Shown here: piece by piece, positions 61,313-64,000 of the stretch
How positions within the stretch are numbered: the stretch's first letter is position 1
How the letters are laid out: each line of letters opens with the position of its first letter
Source: Talpa occidentalis
Lineage: Eukaryota > Chordata > Mammalia > Eulipotyphla > Talpidae
Assembly: GCF_014898055.3 (NCBI RefSeq)
Contig: NW_023604295.1
Span: forward strand, 94,193,591-94,257,590
Reading direction: 5' to 3'
DNA: 64,000 nucleotides
Notes under the pieces: model-generated
Seen by the model: the letters and a program-made list of their open reading frames with translations, nothing else
What the model was told of the DNA's origin: nothing
Databases searched by the model: none
Program-made: the position numbers and the translations under genes

Positions 61313-64000
61313 TCTTCATTCTCTTTAGTGACTCAGAAGTATCCTACAGCTCAACTCTCACTTTCCAGTTTTAGTTTCATATGGTAATTTATATATGATG
61401 AATTTCATATAATACATTTGGGAGGTTGCTAAATACAGGCTCTATATCAATCTATGTTTATACATAACTATCTTCTACTAGAGATATTTTGAGGAAACAC
61501 AAATGTTTTCTGCTTTTTCTCTATCCAAAATTACTTGGACTCCCAATAGAAAGCATCATCGTAAAGTCTATACTCGAAGTTTGCAACTGAAATGAAATCT
61601 CTGATTTCATTAGCTGAGGAGATGGTCATTCTTAAATGACAGTGATTCAGTTAACTGGAGGAAAACTTGCCGTGTGTATTTCTTAGAAGCTGTGGCTGAG
61701 ACTCACTGGTAATATTTCAGAAATACGCAAAAGAAAAGTAAAAGTTGTAGACAACAATGTGTAAAGAGTCATCAAATGTATGTGAAGTGATAATCAATGC
61801 AAATTTTATACATGTTTGTGTTAGGAATTTTAGATTCTTTAACATTTTCAAGGGCTTTCATCTTGGAACACACCTTTTTCTACTTACTGAATCCCTCTCC
61901 CACAAGGAACACATTTGTTTCATAAGTACCTTAAAAGCCTACTTCGCTGTAAGGTGCATATTCGACTGCTTCGGAATTGATAAATAAAGTTCTATGCAGA
62001 AAGCACATTAGCATTTCAGTTTGATCAAATCATATAATGCATTTCAGTTAAAGGAGTTACTAGTAATGTCCAACTGGACATGAAAATGTATCACTTGTAT
62101 TACTGGCAGAAAGTTTTAGGACAGAACCAGATTCCAGATTCCTGCTTCAACGTGTATGTCTTCCTGGTCAGAAATAAGATGGACTGGTGGATATTGCGAT
62201 ATAGAAAGTAACCCAGCTTCCATGACAGGACAATAAAATGTTTTAAGCTGTCTTTAAGACTTACTCCAATCTTTATGGTCATCAATAGCTTAATTTTACT
62301 TTGACTTGAATATATATATATATATATATATATATTTGTGTATGTCTATATATATCATATGTCTTTCTGCACTTTTAAGTGCTTTTAACTGGCTGATTAT
62401 CTTCTAGATGTTTTCCTAGGAAAACATGATTGTGATGATGTATGTGGTAATCTACCATAGGACTTAGTCTTCCAATCTACTTTTAAAGAGAAATGGTTTC
62501 ATTTCTATTACTCACCCAAATATTTTGCCTATTTATGCCATCAAAGTTTTCTATCACATTTTTAAAGGAGCGCAACCTAGGAAATCTATTTGAAAAGAAA
62601 ATGCCTTATTTTAAATTATATCAGAAGCTTCAACTTTGTCACAGAACACAAAAAAGTGACTGTTTTAAAAAAAAATGTTTTTATGCAAGATATAAGCTGT
62701 ACTATTATTTCTCAAGAACTTAAGTAAGGGTTACAATTCAAAGAAAACCTCAAGCCACACAAGAAAGTATTTACCCAAATATATTTTTCTGATCCCACTG
62801 TCCAACATTCCAATTCATCCTCCAGAATTTCTAAATGTCAAACCAAACCAAAGAATCACTGCTGACAAAGAATCAGTTAAATCTGCTCTGCTGACTCAGG
62901 ACTCAGGTGGGTGCCAGCCCCCAGCTTTGCCCTGCTGTTTCCGTCTAGGAGTATATCAAACTTTATGGACCCAGAGTTTGGGATCTGTGAATGTCCTGAA
63001 GCTTAACATGCGTCAATGTCCAGTCTGCTAAAACATACCCACTACCTACATCCAAAAATTATAGTGGCTTGACCCTGGGAGAGGTGCCCAATACAGTGGG
63101 CTCTGGAGAGAACTTGTACCACAGCCATAGCCACTTCAAAGTGACAATGTTGAGAAAAACCACAAAGGTGGCAGTAAAATTACAGACAAACTTTAAAAAG
63201 TCACATTTTTAAATGTCAAGCTAGGTAGGCAGACATGATTTGATTTGTGGTCTGCTAGACAGAATAACACATCATTTAAAATTTATCTTCACTTTTAAAA
63301 AGCATCAATAAATGGTTTTTGTGTTCTTTGAATTCCAGATTGATATGATTCTTGAAATAGTATCATCTTTTAATTACGATGAGCTGGTCTTGAGTTTCAA
63401 AGTATCATCTGATAACAACTTTCAATGTGCAAAATGTGGGCTTTCTTTTTCTCAAAAGAACTGTTTCTTTAAATGAAATCTGAGCAAGGTAATTATTGCG
63501 CTCACTTTTTACCATAAGAAGTATTTCATAGGAAAAGGCTTTGCCTGAGCTTTGTGAATTGTTCCAACTTGCGATATATGACTCAATTTATTCATAGATG
63601 CTTATGTTAGAAATTGCATTATGTTTTAGACAATAGGTTAGGTGGACTAAACCCAGACATTTATTGCATTACAGGAGAGATCCACATTATTATTTTTTGA
63701 GAAAATATGCATAATAGCTCTCCATAAATGTTCACCTCATTAACAAAGAAATGCCATTTCGTTTTAGCTACAAAGACCTTTCCCTGACAGAGGCACATTT
63801 GCTACAGTGGTCTGTTTGAATTGTTTTTCTCCCTCTCTCAGATACATTTATAAAATACCTTTACCTCCAAATGATTCAAAGATATATGATATTTAAAGAT
63901 GTAGAGGTTTTTCTCACAGTTATGCATCAGTAACACAACAAAGGTCAGCTTTGCTGTGTTTTGCATATGATATGCTCATCTCTCTGACTACCTCTATCTG
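61313..64000. other. Unassigned intronic stretch with a (TA)n repeat
   Basis: A (TA)n run of about 24 bp lies at 62310-62334. No gene, RNA or recognised repeat otherwise. The open frames at 61757-61987 and 62493-62723 show no family motif. Confidence 0.4.

Larger units (their letters stand above)
47583..64000 (+). other. SLC9A9: SLC9A9 intron, 5' part, continues beyond the window
   Basis: It begins GTAAAAG at 47583 in phase 0 and has no acceptor followed by an NHE9-like reading frame before the right edge. It holds three SINEs (49053, 60475, 60804), an LTR fragment ending near 48998, MER5-like and MIR-like fragments, and several kilobases of unassigned sequence. Confidence 0.85.

Noticed and set aside
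1..64000. Prokaryotic features, operons, a novel defence system
   Set aside because: Spliced SLC9A9 exons, L1, SINE and MIR elements show a mammalian genome; no such system is present.

Overview
This is a gene-poor 64 kb piece of a placental-mammal nuclear genome lying inside one very large gene. Three short exons on the + strand (4139-4277, 7236-7341, 47494-47582) read in frame across splice junctions as consecutive transmembrane exons of SLC9A9 (NHE9, an endosomal Na+/H+ exchanger). No start or stop codon of the gene and no other protein-coding gene is visible. The first intron (4278-7235) has AT-AC ends with textbook minor-spliceosome (U12) signals. The second (7342-47493) is an ordinary GT-AG intron of about 40 kb, and the third runs off the right edge.

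The rest is intronic sequence dominated by transposable elements. Seventeen copies of one tRNA-derived SINE family are spread through the window in both orientations. The family has a head near GGGCCTCCCTGGTGGCGCA, an RNA polymerase III B box near GGTTCGATCCC, and an AATAAATAAATCTT-type tail. It is not Alu, B1/B2, ERE, AfroSINE or the usual cetacean CHR consensus. The head resembles the carnivore/cetartiodactyl kind of tRNA SINE, so the host is probably laurasiatherian, but I cannot name the species.

Layout: 1-9 kb, SLC9A9 exons A and B, a nested SINE pair and old MIR/L2 fragments. 9-24.2 kb, a stack of L1 elements: an inverted old L1, then a + strand L1 (about 11350-24170) split by a nearly complete minus-strand L1 (15496-22154). 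That second L1 itself carries a SINE and a younger truncated L1, and has tandem ~200-bp repeats in its 5' UTR. 25.4-29.3 kb, more L1 pieces broken by SINEs. 29-37.8 kb, mostly unassigned intron with a compound TA/CA microsatellite. 37.8-43.2 kb, two non-autonomous LTR retroelements of about 2.1 kb in head-to-head inverted orientation, each with 5-bp target duplications, plus a diverged solo LTR. 43.2-49.4 kb, further SINEs and SLC9A9 exon C. 49.4-64 kb, old repeats (MER5-like, MIR-like, an LTR fragment before it at 48.7 kb), two SINEs at 60.5-61.05 kb, and unassigned intron.

The points most worth a second look are the U12 AT-AC intron, the inverted pair of retroelements, the patchy differences between the two LTRs of one of them (biological or an assembly/consensus fault), the L1 5' UTR monomers, and the relative ages of the SINE subfamilies, which can be read from nested insertions.
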